The notes under the pieces were generated by a model. That model saw only the letters and a list, made by a program, of their open reading frames with translations. It made no database searches and was not told the DNA's origin. Below, piece after piece: positions 56,179-64,000 of a DNA stretch of 64,000 nucleotides (positions within the stretch are counted from its first letter, which is position 1; every line of letters starts with the position of its first letter). The DNA lies in NCBI RefSeq assembly GCF_001466305.1, contig NZ_JWID01000004.1, positions 25,786 through 89,785 on the forward strand, in the 5' to 3' direction. The DNA comes from Defluviitalea phaphyphila (GTDB lineage: Bacteria; Bacillota; Clostridia; Lachnospirales; Defluviitaleaceae). The translations under genes were made by a program, and so were the position numbers.

Positions 56179-56272
56179 AATAACATCCTCCTAAATTATT
56201 ATAATACTTTATATTCTTTTTATTAATTAGACATTTTAATTATTATTATACCAAATAAGTAAATCTAAAAAT

Positions 56273-56302
56273 ACCCTCTTTCATATTTAATATGAAGAGG
56301 GT
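56273..56302 (-). terminator. Terminator of manC
   Basis: 12-bp stem with one bulged T (56273-56285 with 56291-56302), U-rich tail on the minus strand, 6 bases after the manC stop. Confidence 0.85.
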
Positions 56303-56307
56303 TGTTT

Positions 56308-57375
56308 TTATAATAATTCCTTTTTATTTTTAGATTTTAATTCATCCACTATCTTTTTAACATCTTGAGCTCTATCCTTAGGGCAAACTAAAGTAGCATC
56401 GGGAGTATGAACTATAATAAGATTATCAACTCCTAGTGTAGCTATAAGATGTTCTTTACCATAAACTGTAGTATGGGTAGTATCTATATTGACATGTTCT
56501 CCTATAATAATATTTCCATTTTCATCTGGCTCATATATACTTCCTAAACTATCCCAGCTTCCTACATCATTCCATCCAAAATCTCCAGGAACAACTAATA
56601 CATCATTACTTCTTTCCATAATACCATAGTCAATAGATATATTGGGCATCTTTGGATATAATTCTTTTAAAACTCTAGGTTCATCTTCAGTATCAATATA
56701 TTTTTCTAACTCTACTAATCTATCATAAAGTTTTGGTAAAAATCTTTCAATATTATTTAAAATAGTAGAAGCTTTCCATACAAACATTCCACTATTCCAT
56801 AAAAACTTTCCACTTTCTAAATACTGCCTTGCCTTTTGAATATTAGGCTTTTCTACAAACTCTTCAACTTCATACACGCTACTACCTACTTCTTTGTCCA
56901 TATGAATGTATCCATATCCTGTACAGGGGAATGTAGGTTTAATTCCTATAGTAATCAAAGAATCTGTACTTTCGGCTAAATTAAAACATTTATCTAATAT
57001 ATTTACAAACTCTGACTCATTTTTAATATAATGGTCAGAAGGTAATACACACATAAGAGCGTCTTTTTCCCTCTTTTTTAACACCATAGCAGCATAACCA
57101 ATACAAGGAGCTGTATTTCTACCTATAGGTTCTAATAAAATATTTTCCTTAAGAATATCCTTTATGACTACTTCCTTCATAATTTCTTCTTGCACTTGAT
57201 TAGTCACTATTAAAGTCTGGCTATAGGGGACTAAAGGATTTATACGATTAATAGTTTCATTAATCATAACATCTTTTCCTGTTAAATTTAGTATCTGCTT
57301 TGGCGAAGCCTGCCTTGATAGTGGCCAAAAACGAGTTCCTCCCCCTCCAGCCATAATAACTGCAAATCTTTTCAT
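56308..57375 (-). CDS. manC: Mannose-1-phosphate guanylyltransferase
   Basis: 355 residues. N-terminal MAGGGGTRFWPLSRQASPKQ, then EPIGRNTAPCIGYAA, LPSDHY, VEEFVEKP and NSGMFVWK fit the GDP-mannose pyrophosphorylase family. It lacks the C-terminal isomerase domain of bifunctional ManC, so phosphomannose isomerase must be separate. It supplies GDP-mannose to the exopolysaccharide. Single gene with its own terminator. The next 225 bases (57376-57601) hold no gene. Confidence 0.94.
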   Translation of the reverse strand: MKRFAVIMAGGGGTRFWPLSRQASPKQILNLTGKDVMINETINRINPLVPYSQTLIVTNQVQEEIMKEVVIKDILKENILLEPIGRNTAPCIGYAAMVLKKREKDALMCVLPSDHYIKNESEFVNILDKCFNLAESTDSLITIGIKPTFPCTGYGYIHMDKEVGSSVYEVEEFVEKPNIQKARQYLESGKFLWNSGMFVWKASTILNNIERFLPKLYDRLVELEKYIDTEDEPRVLKELYPKMPNISIDYGIMERSNDVLVVPGDFGWNDVGSWDSLGSIYEPDENGNIIIGEHVNIDTTHTTVYGKEHLIATLGVDNLIIVHTPDATLVCPKDRAQDVKKIVDELKSKNKKELL

Positions 57376-57601
57376 TTTTACAACTCCTTTCCATATATAT
57401 TTATTATTATATGTAAATAAAGATTTTATATTAAAGTTATAATTATATATCCACTAAGTTTTTGAATACCTAATCAAATACCACTAAAAACACTCACTTA
57501 AAAAAGATACCTAAAATAATTATACCACTAAAATAAACCCTTAACAAATAGTATAAATACGTCAATTATTTAGCAACCTAATATAAATCAATATATTTTT
57601 A

Positions 57602-59446
57602 CTAATTTTGTCTTTTATATGTCGGTACTACCTTTTCTAAAGCTTTAATTATCTCTTCTTTTTCTTTCCCAATAACTCCCTCTAATATTTCAATTTTTTC
57701 TTTTATTTCTTTAATATCAATTTCCATAGGTTTAGCAATATGTATTTTATTATACTTTGTACTAGTCAGTCCTTCTTCTGCCATTAGAAGTTCTTCATAT
57801 AATTTTTCTCCTGGACGAAGCCCTATGTACTCTATTTTTATATCTTCATCCGGTATAAATCCAGATAATCTAATAAGGTCCCTAGCTAATTTATCTATTT
57901 TAACTGGCTCTCCCATATCCAGTACAAAAATTTCTCCCCCTTTAGCCATAGCCCCTGCTTGTATGACAAGTTGGGCTGCTTCAGGAATAAGCATAAAATA
58001 CCTTATAATATCTGGATGGGTAACCGTAACAGGTCCCCCAGCTTCTATCTGCTTTTTAAATAAAGGAATTACACTGCCGCTGCTTCCTAAAACATTTCCA
58101 AAACGTACAGCTACAAATTCTGTACTACTAACTTTATTCATAGCTTGAATCATCATTTCACATATTCTTTTAGTAGCTCCCATTACATTAGTTGGGTTTA
58201 CAGCTTTATCCGTTGAAATCATTATAAATCTTTTAACTTTCATCTCATGAGCAGTACATACCACATTCCAAGTACCAAATACATTATTTTTAATAGCTTC
58301 CTCTGGATTTTTTTCCATCATAGGGACATGTTTATGAGCAGCTGCATGAAATACAATATGAGGCTTATACTTATTAAAAACATTAAAAAGTCTATCTTTA
58401 TCTCTAATACTAGCAATTACTGTTTCATATGATATATTAGGATATATTCTTTTCCATTCATTTTCTAAATCATATAAATTTTCTTCAGAAATATCTAACA
58501 TAACTAACATCCTAGGATTAAATCTTCCTATATGTCTACAAAGTTCTGAACCAATAGACCCTCCAGCCCCTGTTACAAGTATAACTTTATCTTTTATATA
58601 ATCAGACACTTCATCAATATTTAAATCAACAGGGTCTCTTCCTAACAAATCTTCTATATTAACTTGTCTCATTTTTTGAAGCAAAAGGTCTTGAATATTC
58701 CCTGAAACTTCCTTTATTTCATGAATCGACGGAAGTATCTTAACAACACATTGAGTCTTTTTACACTCATTGATAATATCTACTAAATCCCTCTTTTTAA
58801 TAGAAGGAATAGCAATAATAATTTCATCTATTTTCTTACCATAGGCTAAAAGAGAAATCATATCCCTATTACCTAGAACAGGGACTCCATTAATCTTTCT
58901 TCTTAATTTATAAGGGTCATCATCTACTAAACATATTGGAATACGATTAGATGAGGGATGATTTTTAAAACTTTGTATAAGTAGTCCTCCTGCTTCTCCT
59001 GCTCCAACTATCATAACCCTTTTTCTTTTACGTTTCATAAAAATATTTTCTTGAAAAGTTAATCTATTATAAATCTGTTTTATAAATCGAGTTCCCCCTA
59101 TAAATATAATATCAATAAAAGTGGCAATAACATAAATGGACCTAGGCACTTCTAATCTAAAAAAATAAATACCAATAATAATAATTCCATTAGCAATACA
59201 TATCATAAAAACCAAATTTATAACTTCATCAATCCCAGCATATTTCCAAATAGGTTTATATAATCCCATATAATAAAAAACAAAAAGTTTTACTAAAGTT
59301 ACAAAAAAAGCCATTTCAAAATAAACTTTAAAATAATATACTGGCATATTGCGTCCAAAACGTAAATAATATGCCATAATAATAGATAAATTAATTAGCA
59401 CAATGTCTATACCAAAAATAAGTATTTTTTTAGCCTTATATTTCAT
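57602..59446 (-). CDS. FlaA1/CapD-type nucleotide-sugar dehydratase with N-terminal membrane domain
   Basis: 614 residues. Four membrane helices (about residues 8-125) and a CoA-binding-like Rossmann domain precede an extended SDR domain with GAGGSIGSELCRHI, DISEENL, HAAAHKHVPMMEKNP and the MxxxK catalytic motif in NVMGATKR typical of UDP-GlcNAc 4,6-dehydratase/5-epimerases (the Tyr of classical SDRs is replaced). It makes a UDP-4-keto sugar for polysaccharide. ATG at 59446 is preferred since GGAGAAG lies before it; GTG at 59458 is the alternative. Confidence 0.92.
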   Translation of the reverse strand: MKYKAKKILIFGIDIVLINLSIIMAYYLRFGRNMPVYYFKVYFEMAFFVTLVKLFVFYYMGLYKPIWKYAGIDEVINLVFMICIANGIIIIGIYFFRLEVPRSIYVIATFIDIIFIGGTRFIKQIYNRLTFQENIFMKRKRKRVMIVGAGEAGGLLIQSFKNHPSSNRIPICLVDDDPYKLRRKINGVPVLGNRDMISLLAYGKKIDEIIIAIPSIKKRDLVDIINECKKTQCVVKILPSIHEIKEVSGNIQDLLLQKMRQVNIEDLLGRDPVDLNIDEVSDYIKDKVILVTGAGGSIGSELCRHIGRFNPRMLVMLDISEENLYDLENEWKRIYPNISYETVIASIRDKDRLFNVFNKYKPHIVFHAAAHKHVPMMEKNPEEAIKNNVFGTWNVVCTAHEMKVKRFIMISTDKAVNPTNVMGATKRICEMMIQAMNKVSSTEFVAVRFGNVLGSSGSVIPLFKKQIEAGGPVTVTHPDIIRYFMLIPEAAQLVIQAGAMAKGGEIFVLDMGEPVKIDKLARDLIRLSGFIPDEDIKIEYIGLRPGEKLYEELLMAEEGLTSTKYNKIHIAKPMEIDIKEIKEKIEILEGVIGKEKEEIIKALEKVVPTYKRQN

Positions 59447-59504
59447 TCTTCTCCACACCCATCATCAACTTAATTATTACTATTATATCAAATAAATAGA
59501 ATAA

Positions 59505-59542
59505 AAAATACCTTCTTTTATATTTTATAAAGAAGGTATTTT
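59505..59542 (-). terminator. Terminator of the polyprenyl glycosylphosphotransferase gene
   Basis: 14-bp stem (59505-59518 with 59529-59542), and a U-tract, on the minus strand just beyond the stop at 59568. Confidence 0.85.
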
Positions 59543-59567
59543 TATAGTAATTATAATTTTATTTCCT

Positions 59568-60998
59568 CTATCTAGATCCTTTTCTTTTTAATACTGAAAA
59601 AACTGTCATAAATAATATTTTAATATCTAATAAAATAGACCAATTATCAATATATTCTACATCTAATTTAACAACTTCTTCAAAATCATTTATGTCACTT
59701 CTTCCACTAGCCTGCCACATACCAGTAAGTCCTGGCTTAATACTAATCCTTCTTCTATGATAAATCTCATAATTTTTTACTTCATCAACTGTAGGAGGTC
59801 TTGTTCCTACAAGACTCATATCACCTTTTAACACATTCCAAAACTGAGGCAACTCATCCAAACTGGTACTTCGAAGGAATTTACCTACTTTAGTAATTCT
59901 AGGGTCATCCTTCATTTTAAACATATGACCTTTCATCTCATTATATTTCATTAATTCTTTTTTTCTTTCTTCTGCATCTTGATACATAGAACGAAATTTA
60001 TAAAACTTAAATTTTCTACCATTTCGTCCTACACGATACTGAGAAAAAAATGCTGGCCCTGGTGATTCTAACTTAATAGCAGGTATAATAAAAATAGATA
60101 CCATTCCTGTAATAATTAATCCTACAATAGCCCCTAAAATATCAATTATTCTTTTTAAAGCTAATTCGATAGGAGTAAATCCTACTGTATAAAAAGTTAA
60201 AACAGGAAAAGTCCCAATCGTTTCTACTGTAGTTTTAGCAATTTTTAAATCATATAAATCCATTACCATATGAACTGTAATTCCCATACTTTCACAATCT
60301 AATATATATTCTTCTATATTTCCTATATAATCTCTCGGTAAAGCAAAAACCACTTCATCAACAACATTTTCTTTTATAATATCAATTAAATTTTCTATTT
60401 TACCTAATATCTTATCATCGTTAATTTTTTTATTATTTTTATTATCTTCTACTTGAACATATCCTATAATATCAATCATCAAATCTGGTCTTGTCTCTAT
60501 ATATTTTCCAAATTGCTCTGCTCTATCCTCTGTTCCAACAACAATTACTTTTTCATGATAAGTTTTACGTATAAAAATAGATTTCCAAAATAATTTTATA
60601 AATATTTTATCTAACCAAAGAATAAATAAATTAACTATACCAAATATTCCATAAAACAATCTACTAATACTATTATCTCCCATAAAATAAAATGTAGAAG
60701 CTAAAACTAATTCACCTATAATTACAGCAGGTACTAGTTTAAAAAGAATATTTATATTATTGTATACTTTACCATCTTTATATAAATCATACACTTTAAA
60801 TACACTTAATAATATAGGCCATGTAGGTACTATAACCCACAATACCCAAATATAATGATTTATACCCTGTAACCTACCATATAGTTCTACAAAAAAGTAA
60901 TCTCTAATCCAATAAGCTATAAAAAATGATAATATTGTAAAAATTATATCAATAATAGCCATAATTTCTTTTATAAATTTTGTCTTCTTTTGATTCAT
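59568..60998 (-). CDS. Undecaprenyl-phosphate glycosylphosphotransferase (WbaP/CpsE type)
   Basis: 476 residues from ATG at 60998, preceded by AGAGGA; an ATG at 61025 lacks a ribosome site. Four or five membrane helices and a CoA-binding-like domain are followed by the bacterial sugar transferase domain (PF02397): SPGPAFFSQYRVGRNG, FKFYKFRSM, DELPQFWNVLKGDMSLVG, RPGLTGMWQASGR. It starts the lipid-linked repeat unit by moving a phosphosugar to undecaprenyl phosphate. Confidence 0.94.
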   Translation of the reverse strand: MNQKKTKFIKEIMAIIDIIFTILSFFIAYWIRDYFFVELYGRLQGINHYIWVLWVIVPTWPILLSVFKVYDLYKDGKVYNNINILFKLVPAVIIGELVLASTFYFMGDNSISRLFYGIFGIVNLFILWLDKIFIKLFWKSIFIRKTYHEKVIVVGTEDRAEQFGKYIETRPDLMIDIIGYVQVEDNKNNKKINDDKILGKIENLIDIIKENVVDEVVFALPRDYIGNIEEYILDCESMGITVHMVMDLYDLKIAKTTVETIGTFPVLTFYTVGFTPIELALKRIIDILGAIVGLIITGMVSIFIIPAIKLESPGPAFFSQYRVGRNGRKFKFYKFRSMYQDAEERKKELMKYNEMKGHMFKMKDDPRITKVGKFLRSTSLDELPQFWNVLKGDMSLVGTRPPTVDEVKNYEIYHRRRISIKPGLTGMWQASGRSDINDFEEVVKLDVEYIDNWSILLDIKILFMTVFSVLKRKGSR

Positions 60999-61100
60999 GC
61001 TAAATCCTCTCCCATATAAAGTCATCTAAGCTATTATAACAAATTTTTGATGAGAATTAAACATTTTCTATATTTCAACATATAACTACATTACACTAAA

Positions 61101-61129
61101 AATTAAACCTTGAAAAACAAGGTTTAATT
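61101..61129 (-). terminator. Terminator of the O-antigen ligase-like gene
   Basis: 12-bp perfect stem (61101-61112 with 61118-61129), 5-base loop, U-rich tail on the minus strand, 10 bases after the stop. Confidence 0.87.
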
Positions 61130-61139
61130 TTTATCAATA

Positions 61140-63749
61140 TTACTTATATATAGACAAATAAGTATCAAAATACGTACTATCAACTACTTTATTTTTCTCT
61201 AAATCATATACTACAATATTCATTCCTCTTTGATTTTGAGAATACTCTTTTCCATCAATAACTATGCTAGAAATATTTCCTGTAGTAAATCCTGCACTCT
61301 TCATATAAAGATTAAATGGAATGATAATATCTCCTAATTTACTTCCTTTATCTAATTTTAATTCTAACATAGTATTATCTAATAATTCTATAGAATCTAT
61401 TTTATCCATCTTCCCACCAATAGCTAAATACGAATATCTATATTTTCCTTTTAATAAACTTTCCAATCCTAATTTCCCCATTTCATTAGTAACTTCTGGA
61501 ATTAATCCTACAGTCCCTTCATCTTTAATAGATATTAATACAAGCTGATTATCTTTTATTTGATTTAAATAATCTATTAAAGAATATTTATTAAGATGAA
61601 AATTACCTACAAAGATTTTTTCACTACCTTCTCCATTTATGTAAGCTTTCACTTTATAATTTTCTCCATTTCCTTCTAAAGGAACAGTAAACTTATATAT
61701 ATTTCCTAACTCCCAAGTACTAGTTTTAGGATTAATTAAATACGACCTTGTAAATTTTTGCTTTTCGCTAATAGATTTATTAATATTATCTACTTCATAT
61801 TCTAATATAAGACTTTTATCTTCTTTTATAGTCTCTTTAGATTTCATATAAAATGTTATACTTTCATTATCTGATTCTATTTTTTCTAATGTAATATCTT
61901 TAGAAAAATTTACAGGAAATTTATTTTCTGTGATAGAATATTCATTATTTTTTACCTCTTTTTTATAAATCCATTGATTTTTTACAAAAAGTTCTTCTAA
62001 CCAATCTGGTGCATACAAATAATCATGTAAAGGGAATATCTTATCTTCCACTTTATACTGAATTAAATTAAGACTTATGTTATCTAGTTCTTGTGAATTA
62101 CTATATATAGATTTAAACTTAATAATATATTTATTAGTATTACTATTAGGTTCTAACATTATTTTCCCTACACCATTTGCATTGTTATATTTATATTGAT
62201 AAATTAGTTTTTCTAATCCATCATTTAACTTTTCATAAACTTTAACATAACTTATTCCATCTTTTGATTTATCTTTTAAATAGTACTCTAATAAGTAAAA
62301 TTGCTCCTTATTTTCTACATCAATATCATATACTAACTCTTCCTGACCTAATACTACTTCTTTAGGAATCTTTCTTGCTATATCTAAATATATCCCACTT
62401 AAAAATACAAAAGAAATACATAGATATATCAATAACCATCTATTATACTGAATATTTCCATCTTTTTTTTCTTCTTCTGCAATATTAACATTTATTTCTT
62501 GTAAAGCAAACAATATTCCTATTAATAACCACAATCCTCTAAAATTTTCTAAAGATAATACTAATGACTGCACTGCAAATCCAATAAGAGCAAAAAGAAA
62601 TATAATATTAATTTTATTTCTATTTTTCCACATCTTAATTAACAATAAAATAAATATAGAACTAAATACGCCCAATCCTATAAAACCCATTTCAGCAAAA
62701 ATACCTGCAAAAGTATTATGAGGAAGACTTCTAATACTTTCACTATAAATAAAATCATCTCTTTTATCATAAAGTTCATCTATATAAGGAGTAGAATTAA
62801 GCACAAAATTTCCCCTTCCTACTCCTAATATAGGATGATCTAATCCCATTTTAATAGAAGCTAAAGAAAGATTTTTTCTAATTAAAAACTGTCCTTCCCT
62901 TTTTACTGCAGATTCTAATCTTTGTTCAATACTACTTGATAAATTTTGATTAAATAAAGAATAATCCATATCTACAAATCCTAAATACAATATTAAAATC
63001 GATGGAATAGCTAAAATAACAACTTTATATAAATTCTTTATATTCCACAATATATATAATCCCAATGCTACTAAAAATCCTACAAGAGAACCTCTAGACT
63101 GAGTCATAAAAATACAAAAAGCTGTTAATAACAGTGTTATATATCCTAGATATTTATAAATTTTATCATTATATAAAGTTATAAAAACAATAACCATAAA
63201 GAAAGATAAAGTTAAATATGTTCCAGCAAGATTAGCATCTGTAAGACCACCCATAAAGCGATTATTAGAAGAAATAGTATTATGCCATATAATATTATTA
63301 CCTACAAAATAGTTAAATTGCACAAATAAGCCTATTAAAATATTAAACCATAATCCAATAATCCAAAATAAAGATACTTTTTTTAATTCTATTAATTTTG
63401 AAAAACTGTTATAGCCTATAAAAAAATATATACCAACCAATATAAATTTAATAGCCTCACTAAAAATCCCTATAATATCTACCGTATTAATATCCTTAAA
63501 ATATATAGCAGTAAAATTAGAAATAAATAATACTATTAAAAGCAAAATAAAATACCACCAATGAGGAAAATTTTTCTTAAAGCTAAAATTTTTAATGTCA
63601 ATAAGATATATAATACATAACAAAAGCAAAAAAATATCTGATAAAGCTGTATTAAATTTAAAAATATTAAAAAAATCAATAACACTCATAATAGAAAATG
63701 TTAGAATAATAATGTATATAAAATATTGTTTTAATTTATCTATCCACAT
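61140..63749 (-). CDS. O-antigen ligase/polymerase-like membrane protein with a large extracellular domain
   Basis: 869 residues. About twelve membrane helices (to residue ~470) include the Wzy_C/O-antigen ligase block with FMTQSRGSLVGFLVALGLYI and the outside loop HPILGVGRGNFVLNSTPYI and LPHNTFAGIFAEMGFIGL. The last 400 residues are soluble, beta-rich and unlike any domain I recognise. Ligase-like enzymes attach or polymerise polysaccharide chains. It is the last complete gene of the exopolysaccharide group in the window, single, with a terminator after it. AAGGAGAAGG precedes the ATG. Confidence 0.87.
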   Translation of the reverse strand: MWIDKLKQYFIYIIILTFSIMSVIDFFNIFKFNTALSDIFLLLLCIIYLIDIKNFSFKKNFPHWWYFILLLIVLFISNFTAIYFKDINTVDIIGIFSEAIKFILVGIYFFIGYNSFSKLIELKKVSLFWIIGLWFNILIGLFVQFNYFVGNNIIWHNTISSNNRFMGGLTDANLAGTYLTLSFFMVIVFITLYNDKIYKYLGYITLLLTAFCIFMTQSRGSLVGFLVALGLYILWNIKNLYKVVILAIPSILILYLGFVDMDYSLFNQNLSSSIEQRLESAVKREGQFLIRKNLSLASIKMGLDHPILGVGRGNFVLNSTPYIDELYDKRDDFIYSESIRSLPHNTFAGIFAEMGFIGLGVFSSIFILLLIKMWKNRNKINIIFLFALIGFAVQSLVLSLENFRGLWLLIGILFALQEINVNIAEEEKKDGNIQYNRWLLIYLCISFVFLSGIYLDIARKIPKEVVLGQEELVYDIDVENKEQFYLLEYYLKDKSKDGISYVKVYEKLNDGLEKLIYQYKYNNANGVGKIMLEPNSNTNKYIIKFKSIYSNSQELDNISLNLIQYKVEDKIFPLHDYLYAPDWLEELFVKNQWIYKKEVKNNEYSITENKFPVNFSKDITLEKIESDNESITFYMKSKETIKEDKSLILEYEVDNINKSISEKQKFTRSYLINPKTSTWELGNIYKFTVPLEGNGENYKVKAYINGEGSEKIFVGNFHLNKYSLIDYLNQIKDNQLVLISIKDEGTVGLIPEVTNEMGKLGLESLLKGKYRYSYLAIGGKMDKIDSIELLDNTMLELKLDKGSKLGDIIIPFNLYMKSAGFTTGNISSIVIDGKEYSQNQRGMNIVVYDLEKNKVVDSTYFDTYLSIYK

Positions 63750-63777
63750 ATCTCCTTCTCCTTAAACTTAAAATAAA

Positions 63778-63799
63778 AACACGCTAATTTAAGCGTGTT
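63778..63799 (-). terminator. Terminator upstream of the O-antigen ligase-like gene
   Basis: 8-bp stem (63778-63785 with 63792-63799), and U-rich tail on the minus strand. It probably ends a transcript from beyond the window. No gene is seen in 63800-64000, only an imperfect inverted repeat (63928-63936 with 63984-63992). Confidence 0.7.
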
Positions 63800-64000
63800 A
63801 ATTATATCATTTTTATTATTATAATACAATTTATCTTATAAAATTCCATAAAATAATTATTTAAAAAATATTATAGTTTGTTGAATAACTAAAATTACCA
63901 TTAAAATAGTCATCACTTTCTAGTATTATGTTAAGTAACACACAAAAACAATCTCCTAGAAAAGACGACTAACATGATTATACACTTAACATGATAAAAG

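Overview
The window is AT-rich DNA from a spore-forming, anaerobic low-GC Firmicute of the Clostridia/Tissierellia type. The basis for this is the spore genes (spoVD, ytfJ/gerW, a Spo0E-like gene, a YhcN-type lipoprotein, the prkA-yhbH-spoVR operon), a T-box leader, an archaeal-type aspartyl-tRNA synthetase paired with GatCAB, meso-DAP peptidoglycan genes (MurE has DNPR) and a large 2-hydroxyacyl-CoA dehydratase activase-like protein. The genus cannot be named from the sequence. Most genes lie on the minus strand, so the text below follows transcription from high to low coordinates.

Layout. 1-621 (+): tail of an ammonium transporter fused to a P-II protein. 730-11173 (-): CapA-like lipoprotein; aspS-gatC-gatA-gatB behind a T-box leader, which together supply Asn-tRNA and Gln-tRNA by transamidation; vanY-alaS behind a promoter and a leader hairpin; a small YtxH-like gene. 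11296-27047 (-): division and cell-wall (dcw) cluster, read mraZ, rsmH, ftsL, pbpB, spoVD, murE, murF, mraY, murD, ftsW, murA, ftsQ, then ftsZ, with an MraZ operator at its promoter; murG, murC and ftsA are absent. 27208-33408: a Spo0E-like gene, lgt, a YhcN-like lipoprotein, ychF (+), ytfJ and its neighbours, and a zinc phospholipase C-like protein. 33720-36633: transposase remnant, ABC transporter with a probable non-canonical start, and a small basic protein with a spore-protease-like site. 36713-40905: yycJ-like hydrolase and nadA-nadB-nadC. 41092-45475: prkA-yhbH-spoVR. 45690-49994 (+): giant activase. 50068-63749 (-): exopolysaccharide genes (wzz, GT4, manC, flaA1-like, polyprenyl glycosylphosphotransferase, O-antigen ligase), interrupted by a decayed MntA-HepT pair, a glyoxalase, two membrane proteins and an intact NTase-HEPN pair.

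No complete insertion sequence, CRISPR array, rRNA or tRNA gene was seen. I did not find a clear new multi-gene system. The best leads are the T-box with overlapping GAA/AAC specifiers upstream of a synthetase with non-discriminating marker residues, the eroded MntA-HepT pair whose toxin motif is mutated at three neighbouring positions, the ABC permease whose well-placed ribosome site faces an AUA codon, the SpoVD-like protein with KTA in place of KTG, and the small basic protein with an EEFASE site.
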